Positions 32,161 to 44,640 of a stretch of DNA of 64,000 nucleotides are shown here, in pieces; within the stretch, counting starts at the first letter, position 1; every line of letters starts with the position of its first letter. The DNA comes from Fasciola hepatica (lineage: Eukaryota; Platyhelminthes; Trematoda; Plagiorchiida; Fasciolidae). The stretch covers positions 5,984,501 through 6,048,500 of the forward strand of contig CANUEZ040000020.1 in the NCBI GenBank assembly GCA_948099385.1. Reading direction: 5' to 3'. A model generated the notes under the pieces. It was not told where the DNA came from, searched no databases, and was given only the letters and a program-made list of their open reading frames with translations. The position numbers were made by a program, and so were the translations under genes.

Positions 32161-35100
32161 TGAGACCCGAACACAGCCCTCCAAGAGGTGACCCCGTGTG
32201 CGAAGGAGGTATAGTACCGAATCCCTGGCACTTGCGCCGATCAAAGTCTGTGAAGGAGATACCGATTCATGAAGTCTGCCCATCAGACAAAAATTTCAAA
32301 GCACGGTATCCGGAGCCAAAGAATTTAGCCGACAACACAACGAACTAAACGCAAGGTTGATCTTGGCCACCTACGTCCTGTGCAAGCTGAAATAAGCGGG
32401 AAGTTTGAGGGAAAAAGGGCCGGCCGCCGGCAGAAATGAGCTTCAAGTTCAGATGGTTACGTATCCAAGAGCCTAGTAAAATTGCCTGACGGTCGGTTTA
32501 CGCGTACAAATCGTAAAAAATGTTTAAAACGAATGGGGAATCAGGTGAGATTGTGCGGTATTTCTAGAAGAGAACATTAAGTAGGCTAACATATTGAAGA
32601 GCCCGCGGAACAAACAGAGGAGTATTAATAACGATAAGTTAATAAATTGGGAAACAATTATCCGTCGAGGTAAAGCATAGGCTTCCAAGAGGACACTAGG
32701 TTTAAGTCTATGAAGGATGCGCAACTGATGGAGGATTGTCATTGTCGCAGAACATAAACTGGCAATATCTTGGACAGATTTGAGAGAGGACACCCACAAT
32801 GTGGTTGATAAAAGTCTCTTGGTGAAAATATTGAGGTAGGGAAGTAGACGAACCTAGCAGGTGAGAAAAATTAGTGTGAAGTCGAGAATTTTTGTAAATG
32901 ATTCAAGAGGTGATATGAAGGACCCGTGAGTGACACTACAGTGGATACGAGAGGTGGTTAAGTTATGGCAAAATAATATTTGTAATAAAAAGAATGCACC
33001 CGCGAAACCCTAAGAAGTGCTCATAACTATGCAACTGGAGAATACAGCTACTGGTCGCTGCAGAACGCTGAGAGAATAATCAATTTGGGGTACTTGCGAA
33101 GATCGCTTTCATCATTTCCGATCCGCAGAGTTTGCGCAGGTGGTATTTCCAGGAACTAGATGAGATCGACTTTATTTTGCTCGAAACATTCATTGATGAA
33201 CCGTATAATGAAGTGGGAGTAAGAAAAGTTTTGGTTGTTCGCATGACGGGGCAAAGACCTAGTGTTAAGGCACCGGAGCCTGGAAAAGGAGTAGAAGGGA
33301 GGCAGCAATCTGACCATTGTGCTGGCCGCGAATGATGGTGGCAAGCGTGATGCGACTTCATGAAGCAAACCCATAGAGTATGATGAAGGCAAATGGTCTA
33401 TTCAGTAGGATTTTACACTTTTGTATCCGTAAAAGTTGACTTGAGTTTCTATGAGTTCCAAGCAAAAAACCGGTGGCAGCCAGTTTGAGGAGAAGCGGAG
33501 GCATGGACCACGGGTATGTATGGCATAGAGCGAGCAGACTTGGAAACGTAATGGCGGATATTTAAGAACAAACAGGAAAAATGGTGCTAGGAATTAAGAA
33601 ACAACGCTCTTCGAACTGCAGTACTCAAAGATGACAGTTTGTGAAAATGACGGTCGAGGTCTGGTTGAACCTAATGGACTGCATCTCACTGTGGGGAAGC
33701 TGGACGGCATCGTAGGACGACTGGCAGTATGAATGATGCTTTCTGGCTTCTGGTGTTTCAACTCAATCATGACTAGCTTAGAAGAGACAATGCAATGGAA
33801 GAATAAGACACCAAATGTGAATACTAATGGTATCGGTGGTGATGCTCCTGAGCAAACGGGGCCGGCACAGATGAAGGTAAACAAGGGGATCGATCTTGCT
33901 CGGACACTTGTGATTACGGCGTCCTATAAATTTCATTTCAGACATCACAGCTTGTTGACCGCGTGGTTGGTGTGATCGTTTTATGGTATTGCGCCGTCAT
34001 TAGTAAGCTGCCCTACGGGAAGATATCCCCGTGTAAAATGGTTCAAGGACTACGAGGGAAGAGAACATGAGACATGGCCGACATTTTGAGAGGGAAGAAA
34101 ACCATTTCTTTCTACTTCTAGTGTACCTGGTGGGCGGGGCTGGGACCTGCTTTCAATAGGGAGGTGTCAAAATATACCTCCTCTCGGTATCTCGCATGTG
34201 GCTCTCCAAGAGCGACCCGAATGTTGCTGGAAGGTTTTCCAATTCTATCACACCCGTGGCATCGGGCTGCTAGAGAGGACAGGGCTACTTCTGGTGAGTA
34301 ACCACTGCTTTACCGCCCCAAATGAAACTCGAGCTGCATGTAACAATCTGCAGTGGAGATGAATCAACCATACCGGTCATTCAGAAGCAACACTGTTACC
34401 CGGAGACTTGGGCCGCACTTGAAAAGATGGGCATTCTGGGGAGACTAAGCTGTGGGCTTTTCCGGCATTCTGCATCAAAAGCCTTCTTTTTGGTGTTTAT
34501 GCCATCTCTTTGGTTGTCAACCCTGCCGTACGAGACCATCACTGCTTCAAACTGCCTCCAGATGTGTCCTGGGTGCACTCTTCATATCTGTGGGGTGGGG
34601 AGCATAAAGGAAAACAAGGGCTGATAGAGTACGGCACACCCTGGGGCCATCATATGGAATTACCTTCCAACGAAACACCAGCTAGCACAGAAGTGAAGTT
34701 CCTCGTATAGCTAGCAAGCAGAGAAAATCAAGCGGAAGCGATAACAGAGTCAGAACATTATCTCAGCTGGTAGTACGAACAAGGCCAAAACTGGAGGACA
34801 ATTTCGAAGGCAGGGCCGAGGGATACTGTGCTCTTGCTTAGCTGGACGCCACTCTCACAGTAAGACGTTTGTATACGGTACGCCGAAATGGGTCTATCTA
34901 GATGGAACAACTTGTGCTAGCTGGAAGTTTGTTCAGGACAGTACTATACACAACATGAAAACTAACCCTGAAGGGGTACCGGACATGCGTGGCAGGCGAA
35001 GAGAATGGTGTGCGCGGAAGGTGGCATTTGAAATTTTGAGTGAGGGTTGTCCGGGCTGAACAGTGTCCTTAATGATGCAAACTATTGCACAAGAAAGATA

Positions 35101-35229
35101 ACTTATCTTAAGGTAGCATAGCAATAGTGGGCCAAGCTGAGGGGACCCACTCTCCTACCGTTGTATGAGAGTTGCTTATTAACCCATCAGTCGTTTAGTA
35201 AGGGAGCACTGTTCATTTTCCGTCGCGAT
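32161..35229. other. unassigned
   Basis: About 3 kb without a recognisable protein or repeat. Short open frames are within chance expectation. Near 35,370, just beyond this stretch, there is a run of G bases. Confidence 0.3.
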
Positions 35230-35790
35230 GAAGGCGGAATTTAACTTAAAAACAGTATGAGAGCAACCTTCGGGATGGGATACGGCGCCGTTATTGGAAG
35301 CGAGAAGGCGGCTGTAACTTGGTCTGGGAAGCCCGAACATTGCATCCATTGTAAGCTTGATGTTAGCAGTTGGGGGGGGGGACCTTTGTCCACGGGAGTT
35401 TAAAAGGCTCCAGTGGTGCAGATCTAGAACCCGGACGGAGAGGCTGACGATAATGGGGAGGCCACGGATAGCGAAGGAACCAAGTTGACCACAACACTTA
35501 CGGGTAATACTGGGGTCCTTGAGGTAGAAAATTTCATGTGCAGGGTGGGGTGCCAGTAGATGGAAGAAATAAGTTTGCCTTGTTCGTCAACTAAGGTGGT
35601 GTGGAGATTTCAAATGTCAACAGCAAAGCGAAGTTATAAGTCATTGGCGAAGGGAAAGGCGGCTCCATGGCGAATATTGCGGAATAGTGCACTGACATAA
35701 TTGAGAAAAAGTTGGTCTACCATAGATAGCATGACTAAATGTCGGCCCAGAGGACGATATCCGGCCATAGACCGGGGCCGCCTGTGTAGC
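35230..35790 (-). pseudogene. non-LTR reverse transcriptase fragment (N5) beside E3
   Basis: On the minus strand, FLNYVSALFRNIRHGAAFPFANDL near 35,640-35,715 aligns with the N2 stretch ending IRHGTVFLFADYI and the N7 stretch ending VHHGKPFIFADDI, so this is the same family. The catalytic FADD box is FAND here. The fragment ends within a few bases of the E3 5' LTR; I did not find its continuation beyond the E3 3' LTR. Confidence 0.5.
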
Positions 35791-35797
35791 GACGGGT

Positions 35798-36156
35798 TGT
35801 GAAAAATCCCCCCATGAACACCGCAATTTCATGCTTTCTCGACATCACTCGCTCATATACACTATTGACTTGTTTTTATGCAGTGTATGCTCTCATGAAC
35901 CAACTTTTGTTTGTTCGCGTCCAACGCGCTACTCTGTCACATCCTATTTTGGACCTGCGTGACGCACGTGCTCCTTTCTCGCACACCGCAATTTGGTTCT
36001 CGTTTTTTGAGTCCCTGTGGTCGAAAACCGAGATTCGCATCTGTTTTCTTCATTGTTCATTTGATAACCTAGTATCGTAGAATTTCACGGATAATCGCCT
36101 CCTGATTTTGGAATCCGTTTCAACTTTAGCTACGTATGGCTCAAGGGCGTCTCACG
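35798..36156 (+). repeat. E3 5' LTR
   Basis: Starts TGTGAAAAATCC. The right edge is set by alignment with the 3' copy and is uncertain by a few bases, because the terminal CA appears mutated to CG. Confidence 0.8.
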
Positions 36157-36194
36157 ATATTTACACGACCGGTTTGGAGAAAAAATTGAGCAAC

Positions 36195-39100
36195 ATGCTC
36201 ATGAAGGGATCGAAACCATTGGAATTTGGGCAGGAAGCAGTGGGCTAGTCACTGGGGAGGTTTCGCGTGCTTTTGATTCTTTAGTTGATGCCAGGTCAAC
36301 TAGTACAGTCTGTGCTAGCTCATGTTTTACTGAGGATAATATGGATTGCAAGAATGTTGAACTATTTAAGCTAAGGATATTAAACCTAGAGCAACAGCTG
36401 CTATCGGATAGGCAGCAGGCACAGGAGGCACAAGGGAAGCGTAGACGGAACGAGCAGAAGGCGAACGACGATGACTTATCCGACAGATCAGCACAAACTA
36501 AAATAGGAAACTCTGCGCCGGCCGTCGAATATAAAACATCAACACAACCAGCGATTGATCTGCCAAGAGCAGAATTGACAGTTTTGACGGGCAATCTGAA
36601 TACTGCTGCATCGGGCCTTTCGAAACGTTCGTCGAAAACAAGGTATCCGGCCCCAGGCAGAGGCTCCTCTATCTGACACAGTACTGTCAAGGCCAAGTAG
36701 GAGAGGCTATAAATGGGTGTAACACGCTCGACCCAAAACAAAGTCACACACAAAAAACGAAGGTTTTGAAGAATATATCCGGCCAGCCACTCAAGGTAGC
36801 CCGTAATCTAACAGAGGGCGTAATGATATAGGCCAAAAGAACCAAGGGCGACGTCTATACAATGGCCGACCTGGTAGCCAAAAAGCAGTAATGTTCAATA
36901 GTCCTCGACGTTTTGGATTACATGGCTTACTTTGATGCAACATATACCTTGGAGGACATTGTCCGTCACCCCTATTCCCAACTACAGGGTTGATGGGCAG
37001 AAGAGGCAGAACGTATAAGTCGGAGCGACCTTGAGGCTAACTTCGATGACATGACCGAATACTGGGACAGAAAAACCAAGATAGCCGACAGTAGATTTGG
37101 CAGATTCAGCCGGGACAGTAACCGGGTAAACGAACCTGGCGCCAGCCAGGCTCAAATTGCTGCACGAAAACATTCGAAATATCAGCCTTGGACCCACTCA
37201 CAAGTCATCGCATTCGCGGCTATTGTTCATCCAAGTTGCAGGTCCTGCGACGCTAACCATGGGCTACCAGAATGCCCGAAGTTCATCAAGGCCATGAAAG
37301 ACGAACGCTGAGGTATGGCGAGGATGAAAGGAGCGTGCGTTATCTGTCTTTACACCAAACACCGGGCGGTATCTTGTCGAACAGGGGCCGGATGTGGTCA
37401 CGAAGGCTGCACGGGCAGACCCCACCGATTGGTACACCAGGCGGAAGAAACCACACCAGAGGCGAACAGCAAGTCCAGTGCGGCTTTCCCAACGTTGCGG
37501 TCTGCCGGTAAACCGATACGTTTAGTAGTAGATGCCGTGGGAGTGATGACCTCAAATAGGGTGGTCAAAGCGTCGGACTTCGCCGACGGTGAAGCAGATA
37601 CAACTCAGGTGAAGGAGCGGTTTTCCAACAAACACAGGATCGCTAAGAGCACGACGTCTTTAGCAGTGAGCACGGTTGGCGGAACACAAGTAATGACGGC
37701 GGGCCGGTTGAGGTTACAGCTCAGCTCCTTAAAAAATAATGAGCAAATCTAATTGACGGAGGCCTTTACATGATCTGGTCCCCTCATGCTAGCTCTAAGT
37801 TAGCTGAACGCAATTTTAATTAGGTGCCCCCCCTGCAGGGTGCAACCGTCATACACTGGGAGGATGATGAAGTGGATCTCCTCATCAACTGCGACGTGCC
37901 AGGGGCAAATTGGGTGCTGGACCAGAGGTTGGGCAAACACCAGGCACCCTATGCCGTGCGCACTGCACTAGGATGAATGTTATAAGGTCCGGCCGGGGGA
38001 AGTGGTTCCTTAATTTACGTATCAGATGAAGCGGACCACACAAAGTATAAAGTGCAACGACTATACAGGAAGGAGTTGCACGACATTGGGGACGAAAGCC
38101 TACCGTTGTCTCAAGAGGACCACTTTGCTCTGCAGACAGTACTGCAAGAAAATAGAGGCCCTAAAACAGTTCAAGGTTCCCCTCCAATGGAGAGCACTAG
38201 CTGACCCTTGGGTTGATAACAGGAACTGTGTTATACAAAGACGGCTACGATTGAAAGAAAGCTTGCTTTGGGACCAGGATCTGTGAGAACGGTAAGTAGA
38301 ACTACTGATGCGAAGGGAAGCCCATGGTTGAATTGAAAAGGTGCCTGCAACCACCGACTGCCGGATGGGGACCTTGTACCTACTTGATCACCCGGTTCTC
38401 TACCCCAAGAAACCCGAAAATTTGCGATTGGTTTCCGACTCTGCTGCCAAGTTCCAGGGCAAGTAGTTAGATGATTGCTTGTTACAGGGGCCGACTGGAC
38501 CACGACAATGATCAAAGTTTTGTGCCGTTTCAGAGTGGGTAGGGTAGCCTTGTCTGCCGACTTCAGGGAAATGTGTATTCAGGTGAGAATACCGACAGAA
38601 GAGAGAGGAACATTGCGATTCCTATGGTGGGAAGAGAACAACCGGAACAAAGTAGCAATAAGTTATGGGACAACCGTCCACACTTATGTAGCTATATCAT
38701 GACCTTTTCGTGCGAATTACGTCCTTCAAGAAACAGCGAACATGCATGGAGCTCTGGTCCACCGATCGGTAGTAGACAGCGTCAGCAGAAACTCTTACGT
38801 CGACGACAATCTTGGGTCATTCAGTGATGTAGACTCGGCCATAACGCACTTCAGGTGCCCCACAAAATTGCTAGAAGAGGAAGGCTCCCACCTCACGAAA
38901 TGGATATCGAAAGCTTCACAAGTGCTCGAAGTCAGTCCGTACTACGAGAAGGCCAAAAGGGTTCGAGATCTGGAAGGATTCCCACTGCCTGCCGAACACA
39001 CGCTAGGAACACAATGGAGGCCGAGTCACACGACTCTGCTTTTGGGCCAGAACTTCCCAAGCAACCGGTCTTTTGTTGTGGTATACTATAGACTGTCTCT

Positions 39101-41381
39101 AGTTTGTTCGATCTGCTTGGTTTTCCCTCTCCCTGGCCGTTACCCGGAAGGATCATGCTGCAGCTGTTCTGTCGTTAGAGAGTCTGGTGAAGAAAACCAC
39201 GGAACCGAGAATACCGGCTGGGCTGGGAAGGATTTCTGAACACCTTGACGAAATCAGGAGACATAAGGATTCCACGATGCCTGCTCCCTGATTATACAAC
39301 ACAGACTGGAGGACTACACGCCTTTTCTGACGCATTCGAAGTAGGTTACGGGGCCGTGGTATACCGACGATGGTGCGGGAGATGGGAAATGCCCTACGAG
39401 GATCCTGTTCGCTTAAGCCCGCTTTGCCCCACTGAAATCGGTTTCGATCCCACACCTCAGGTTCATCGCAGCCTTGTTAGCTGTAAGGGCGGTACAAGCT
39501 GTAAAGAGATATTCCTACCTTTATATTTGGTCGGCTAGTTTTTGGGCGGACTCGTTGGTAGTACTGTACTACATTAACAACCTCAGGAGCCGTTTCAGTA
39601 CCTCCTTTGCTAACCGGCTCAAGATCATCCACGACGAAGCGGCCATGAAGCAGTGGAAACATACCATGTCTGTCGACAACCCAGCCAAGCTGTGCTCCGG
39701 AGGTGCGACCAACGTCCGGCAACTGAACACGAGGACGAGAGGAACGAAATTCCTGCAAACGCGTCATCAGGACTGGCTCGTGTACAAACTAAAGGCTCTC
39801 TGGAATTGGAGCCAGAAATCAGTGGGGCGATGATAACGGCGACAGGCGCCGAATGGACGTTCATTATTTACTGTTAGTCAGGTTTTCCTCCTGGACGGAG
39901 ACGCTTCGGTCATTAGGTTGGTTGGCCGGGTTCAAGTGACATTTTTTAGTCGTGAAAGGGGTGCACCCCTCCAGCGGGGTACGAGTGGGTCTGATAAGCC
40001 CCGGTGAATTACGAGCCGCGAAATACGGTCTATTCAAGATGATACAACGGGAGGCTTTCACACAAGAATTCGGGAGGGCCGAAGAAGCAGGGACCAATTG
40101 ACAAAAGAATATCATCCCCGAAAGGTATCTTTAAGCGTATAAACCCCAGATTCATAGTAGACTACTACGAGTAGATAGCAGGCTGACCAAATCTCACCCG
40201 AGTTTTTCAAAGAAACGTCCCATACTGCTTTCGGCCCGACAACCTGTGATAGATCTAATGATTCAGCACGTCCACGCCTTGGGGGGACATGCCTGGGAAA
40301 GTCACGTGACAAAAGTCATCCAAAAGCGCCTTAGGTTACCAAGAGGGAGGGCGACCGTGAAACGCGTAACCCAACGTTGCGCACATTGTAGGATACGCAA
40401 TGCCGCAGCGGGAAAACAACACATGGCTCCGCTGCCAGAATGCACAGTGACTCCGGGCTAGTGGCCAGTCAGCGACACCGGGTTGGACTATTTCGGGCCC
40501 TTGTGGACGATGTATGGGAGGAGGCTGGAAGAACGATGCGGGTGTATCATTACATGCATGGAGTCACGTGCGGTCCACTTAGGAGTTGCGCATTCAAATA
40601 CAACTGACTCTTTCCTACGGGCCTTGCAGAGCTTTATCAACCGAAGAGGCATACCAGCGGATATACACTCCGACAATCGACCAAACTTCGTGGGCTCTCA
40701 CCGGGAGCTGCAGCTTTGACACCAAAACATGGACAGAGACGAGTTGTATAATCGAACCGTGGCCTGTGGCATACGATGGCATTTCAATCTTCCGCAGGCC
40801 AATCATCTTGGTGGCATATGGGAACGCCCGATCAGGTCCATCAGGCGAATATTGCTATCAACCACTGAGCAACAGCCGTCGGACGACGAAAAGTTGAGCA
40901 TCGTCATGGCCGAGTTCGAAAGAATTCTGAACAAAAGCCCACTGTTTCCGGTAACGAAAGCCGACCCCACCGATCTGGCGCTCACCCCGAACGACCAACT
41001 GACGCTAAGGTCAAACGAGGGTCTCCAAAGTGCAACAAACTTCCTTAGGAGTTACCTCCGCAGATGGAAGCAGGCAGACTATCTTTGACAAGGTTTTTGG
41101 AGGCGGCGGCTTCGGGAGTGCCTACAGGATCTGCAAGCTCGACAGAATTGGCTAACCAAAACAAATATATTCAAGTTTGGGGATATAGTGATAATCGCCG
41201 ACGAACCCGCTCATTTCATCATTTGGCCTCTGGGCATTTTCGTGGAAAATATCGGAAGCCCGACGTAGTTGTAAGAACACTCAAGGTGAAGACCGCCCAC
41301 GGAATGCTAACCCGAGACGTACGCAGTATTAGCTTCCCCGAGAGTAAAGACGAAGAAGCTGACACCACGGAGCCCCGGTAG
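36195..41381 (+). pseudogene. E3 gag-pol remnant
   Basis: The ATG at 36,195 aligns with the E1 start but meets TAG at 36,246-36,248. Recognisable blocks follow in several frames. Gag has the LRILNLEQQLL coiled region, CRSCDANHGLPEC and CVICLYTKHRAVSC knuckles. The protease box is lost (FADGEADTT). RT has FREMCIQVRIP and YVDD near 38,795-38,805. RNase H has FSDAFEVGYG and, near 39,540, FWADSLVVLYYINN, the segment deleted in E1. The integrase zinc finger is intact (RCAHCR, near 40,375-40,395). DYFGPLW, HSDNRPNF and GGIWERP mark the DDE positions. The DUF5641 tail ends at 41,381. More than ten stops or shifts. Confidence 0.85.
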
Positions 41382-42095
41382 ACTGTTCTCCATCCGTCAT
41401 TGAAGTGGTTAAGCGCATCTCTCGTGTGTGGGGTCAACTACGACATAATTACGTACTGAACTATTTCTGCACCTGAATTACACACACGCATAAGAAACAC
41501 GCTTATGCCCAGTGGTCTCCACGAAACACGTTGCGGTGCTCACCGTTCTTTGTCGACGTTGTGGAAGGTTTTACCCATATATGAAAGTATTTGTGATTCG
41601 ATCATATACAGAGACACACTCTCAATCACACACACCTACATGATACACTTTTGTGCTCCTTGAAGTCCGTCAAACACGGCGCGTTGCTGGTCGTTCCTCG
41701 TTTATCACTGGCCTCGTGGAAGGTACCTCCCATAGGTGGTAGTTGTTACTACTTGCCCACATACCACAGTGCGACCTCGCCCATGACACGGACACGCACA
41801 CACACTCACGAAAGCACACGCGGCCAATACATCACGGCCCTCTTGAGGACAACAACTATTTTTCTTCCTTCACACCCGCCATTGATCAGCCGTTCTCATG
41901 GACGATGCAGAGTAACATCGCGTTAGGGTGGCCACCGGATCGAGTGTTATTGTGAGTATATTGTTGACGTCAGAAGGGTTAGGTACGCGCACTGACAGCG
42001 GGGTCCAGGTAGTTGGAGAGAATCAGCGCTTTTAATCCAAACCTTTGTCTCCGCCAAGATTCGAAAAGATTTTTATGAAGGATGCACACACGGGA
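41382..42095 (+). other. E3 3' UTR with degenerate repeats
   Basis: Units near 41,520 and 41,665 carry AAACACGTTGCGGTGCTCACC- and GTCAAACACGGCG-type openings, each followed by a CGTGGAAGG-like core and a CA-rich tail, parallel to the E1 and E2 3' UTRs. Confidence 0.6.
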
Positions 42096-42453
42096 TGTGA
42101 AGGATCCCTCCAGGAACACTGCAATTTCATGCTTTCTCGACATCACTCGCTCATATACACTATTGACTTGTTTTTATACAGTGTATGCTCTCATGAACCA
42201 ACTTTTGTTTGTTCGCGTCCAACGCGCTACTCTGTCACATCCTATTTTGGACCTGCGTGACACACGTGCTCCTTTCTCGCACACCGCAATTTGGTTCTCG
42301 TTTTTTGAGTCCCTGTGATCGAAAACCGAGATTCGCATCTGTTTTCTTCATTGTTCATTTGATAGCCTAGTATCGTAGAATGTCACGGATAATCGCCTCC
42401 TGATTTTGGAGTTCGCTTCAAATTTGGCTACTTATGGCTCAAAGAGTCTTGCA
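42096..42453 (+). repeat. E3 3' LTR
   Basis: Starts TGTGAAGGATCC and ends GTCTTGCA; pairs with 35,798-36,156. Confidence 0.85.
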
Positions 42454-43251
42454 GCATGATGACCTCGATATGAGTACCAGAAGGGCTAGTTATGCAGGGG
42501 CTCACCCATGTTGAATGCGTGAGTCTTGGGTAGAGGGCAAGAATGAGGTGCACAAAAAATGTTGCTGTCATCTCAAAATTGACGGTGCTTGCTTGAAACT
42601 AATCAACGGGAATGGCGAAACGGTTAAATATAATAAATCTGTCTGGAATACACGCAAGAACCTTGAAAAATTCTTCTTGATGGCCTTCAGAAATACTCAT
42701 GTGGACTCGGACCCGGCTAGACTTTCCAGGGGCTGGCTTGTAGTTGGTGTGTGGTTTATAGGTTGATAGTTCAAGTATCTGTATACTTCCAATTTTTCGT
42801 GGTTCTCAACGCCTCTCAGTTCAACACTCCTTCGTTTTGCGGTCTTTTATTGTAAAACCGGTCATGAAAAAGGTTACCCTTAGTGACCGAAACGTCCACA
42901 ACCTACCAACGATTTCGACTACAAGGTGCTATTGAAAAACGAAGTTCTACTAAACATACACACCTTTTTGAACACCACCACCTTGCAGTACAAAAGGATT
43001 GTTAGTAAATTATTCATTCTGGCACGGCCTCGTTTTCTGATTCGGGCGGCCCTGGAATCACACTAACCAGAGCTATCTGCGAGAAAAAGAACCTTTTAGA
43101 CGATTCCACGGCGTCGCTGGGCACTCACCTCAATACCCTCCTGATCTGTTCAACAAGTGGTCGTCAGACTGAACTGAATTGAAGATATTGGCGGATATTG
43201 GCTCTTTTGCACTCACTTCCCACCCACAAGAAAGGCGAACAACCGTGAGTT
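42454..43251. other. unassigned
   Basis: No recognisable feature. Confidence 0.3.
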
Positions 43252-43782
43252 TTGTTTCATACCTTTTGCTTCATTTTATTTTCTAACGACCGAACCATTT
43301 TGGCCTTTCCTCTCAAAACGCTCTTCCGCCTATCTTATTTTGCTAGTGTCGTCTTGGATATTTTTGACATGATTCAGGTGTACCATATGGACAGCTTAGT
43401 ACACTACTATATTCGTCTGGATCATGAGGTGAAATCTTTTGAAACAGGCTTAGTTACCAGTGGCTTTCACTTTCTTGGGCTGTGGCTCTTTACCTTTGAC
43501 GGTATAAATAGGCTAAGATGTGACAAGTCCCTATGGATTTCCCCCGGGCAAATAAATCTTTGTAGAAAAGTGTCCGACTGTGGTCTGGCAGAGGCCCTGG
43601 ACCTGGAGGTTATTCTGTCCATATTAAAACTAGCAACAGGAAGTCTGGCAGTAGTAGAGAAGGAGAGGACCGAAGAAGAACAAAAGCGTAAGGCAGGGCT
43701 GGAATGTAGAAATAAAACTGAACGACGAATACTTCTGCCATGCATTCTGGTTTTTTACAGTGAAAGAGTCAGAAACAATTAG
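43252..43782 (+). CDS. uncharacterised open frame, 176 residues
   Basis: It has an ATG start and is one of the longest open frames outside the elements. The N-terminal 45 residues are hydrophobic and aromatic, and the stretch at about 135-165 is rich in Glu, Lys and Arg. No domain recognised and no homologous copy seen in this window. By rough calculation, about one frame of this length is expected by chance in 64 kb, so it may be meaningless. Confidence 0.15.
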   Translation: MFHTFCFILFSNDRTILAFPLKTLFRLSYFASVVLDIFDMIQVYHMDSLVHYYIRLDHEVKSFETGLVTSGFHFLGLWLFTFDGINRLRCDKSLWISPGQINLCRKVSDCGLAEALDLEVILSILKLATGSLAVVEKERTEEEQKRKAGLECRNKTERRILLPCILVFYSERVRNN

Positions 43783-43965
43783 TTTGGGATATTACTCGAA
43801 GAACGAAAGGATCCTTGCCTAAGGATTTGCTACACCAGTTCTGATTTGTTAGAACCATCCTGCTTTTGCCTTCCCTAAATCACAAGTTCATATTCATTGG
43901 CCGGCGGAAGTATTGCGAGAGTAGTGAAGCGTAACAGTTACTGTCATTTCAGGAGATACAGAGAG

Positions 43966-44640
43966 CTAATTTATCAAATAAAGTATCTTATTTTCGGTAC
44001 CGGTTACATGGATTTTCCTGCCTGGAACAGGCTGGTTAGAGGAATTACCAAGGCTAGTGAGGTATACAGAAAAGATTTTGCATTGGGAGTCAGCCACTTT
44101 CGGAGAGGTGGGCGGTACAATAAAACTAGCCCAGTTAAGGGATGAAAACATGGCCAGGCATAAGGCTTTCTCGACCGAAAAGAGGACGCACTGACGGGTG
44201 CAGTGCTGGGATGTGTGATGCCTGACCATTTCGTAGTCACTACCTGAAGACCAATCCAGGATTGCTGTACCGATCACTGGGAGACGGTAGGTGGACGTGT
44301 AGTCCGGAATACTTTTTCATTCATCCAAACAATTTGGGTCCATCATGCATGGCGAAAACAAGAGAGGAAGTCAAAGAGGCAGACCGGGCCAGAGGGCGAA
44401 GACTTACGTACGGTTGGGTCGAATGAATCATGTTAGGTATCTGTAAAGCAGGGAGAGTCAGACGGCGCGCTAAAAGCCCCGGTGGCTGGGTCGAAGCAAA
44501 GCACGTCACGGTCAGAGTAACGGAGGATGCAATCTACTAATATTCTATGTAGACCAAATTCGGATGACAGCCATTCAGATTTGCAAGTGGATGGTGTCCG
44601 GCAACAGTGATTTGAAAGATTTGTCGGAAGTATTTGAAGC
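43966..44640 (-). pseudogene. non-LTR endonuclease fragment (N6)
   Basis: On the minus strand, SSGSDYEMVRHH near 44,240 corresponds to the LGSDHKMV end of the APE domain. It is followed by LNWASFIVPPTSPKVAD, the linker seen in N2 (LNWVGFFLKSTPQMA) and N7 (LNWDDYFLQHDPQLA). The upstream part up to about 44,640 is weakly similar (FDPATGAF, APSDS). No RT follows. A dead fragment of the N2/N7 family. Confidence 0.5.

Larger units (their letters stand above)
35798..42453 (+). mobile_element. BEL/Pao LTR retrotransposon E3, old and heavily mutated
   Basis: About 6,656 bp with LTRs of about 358 bp that differ at roughly 20 positions by eye (5-6 percent), so it is the oldest of the three full-length copies. 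The LTR is clearly homologous to E1 and E2 only in its core (TTGTTTGTTCGCG, GACCTGCGTGACGCACGTGCT). Pol is closer to E1 than E2 pol is. No target duplication (CGGGT left, GCATG right). Confidence 0.85.
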
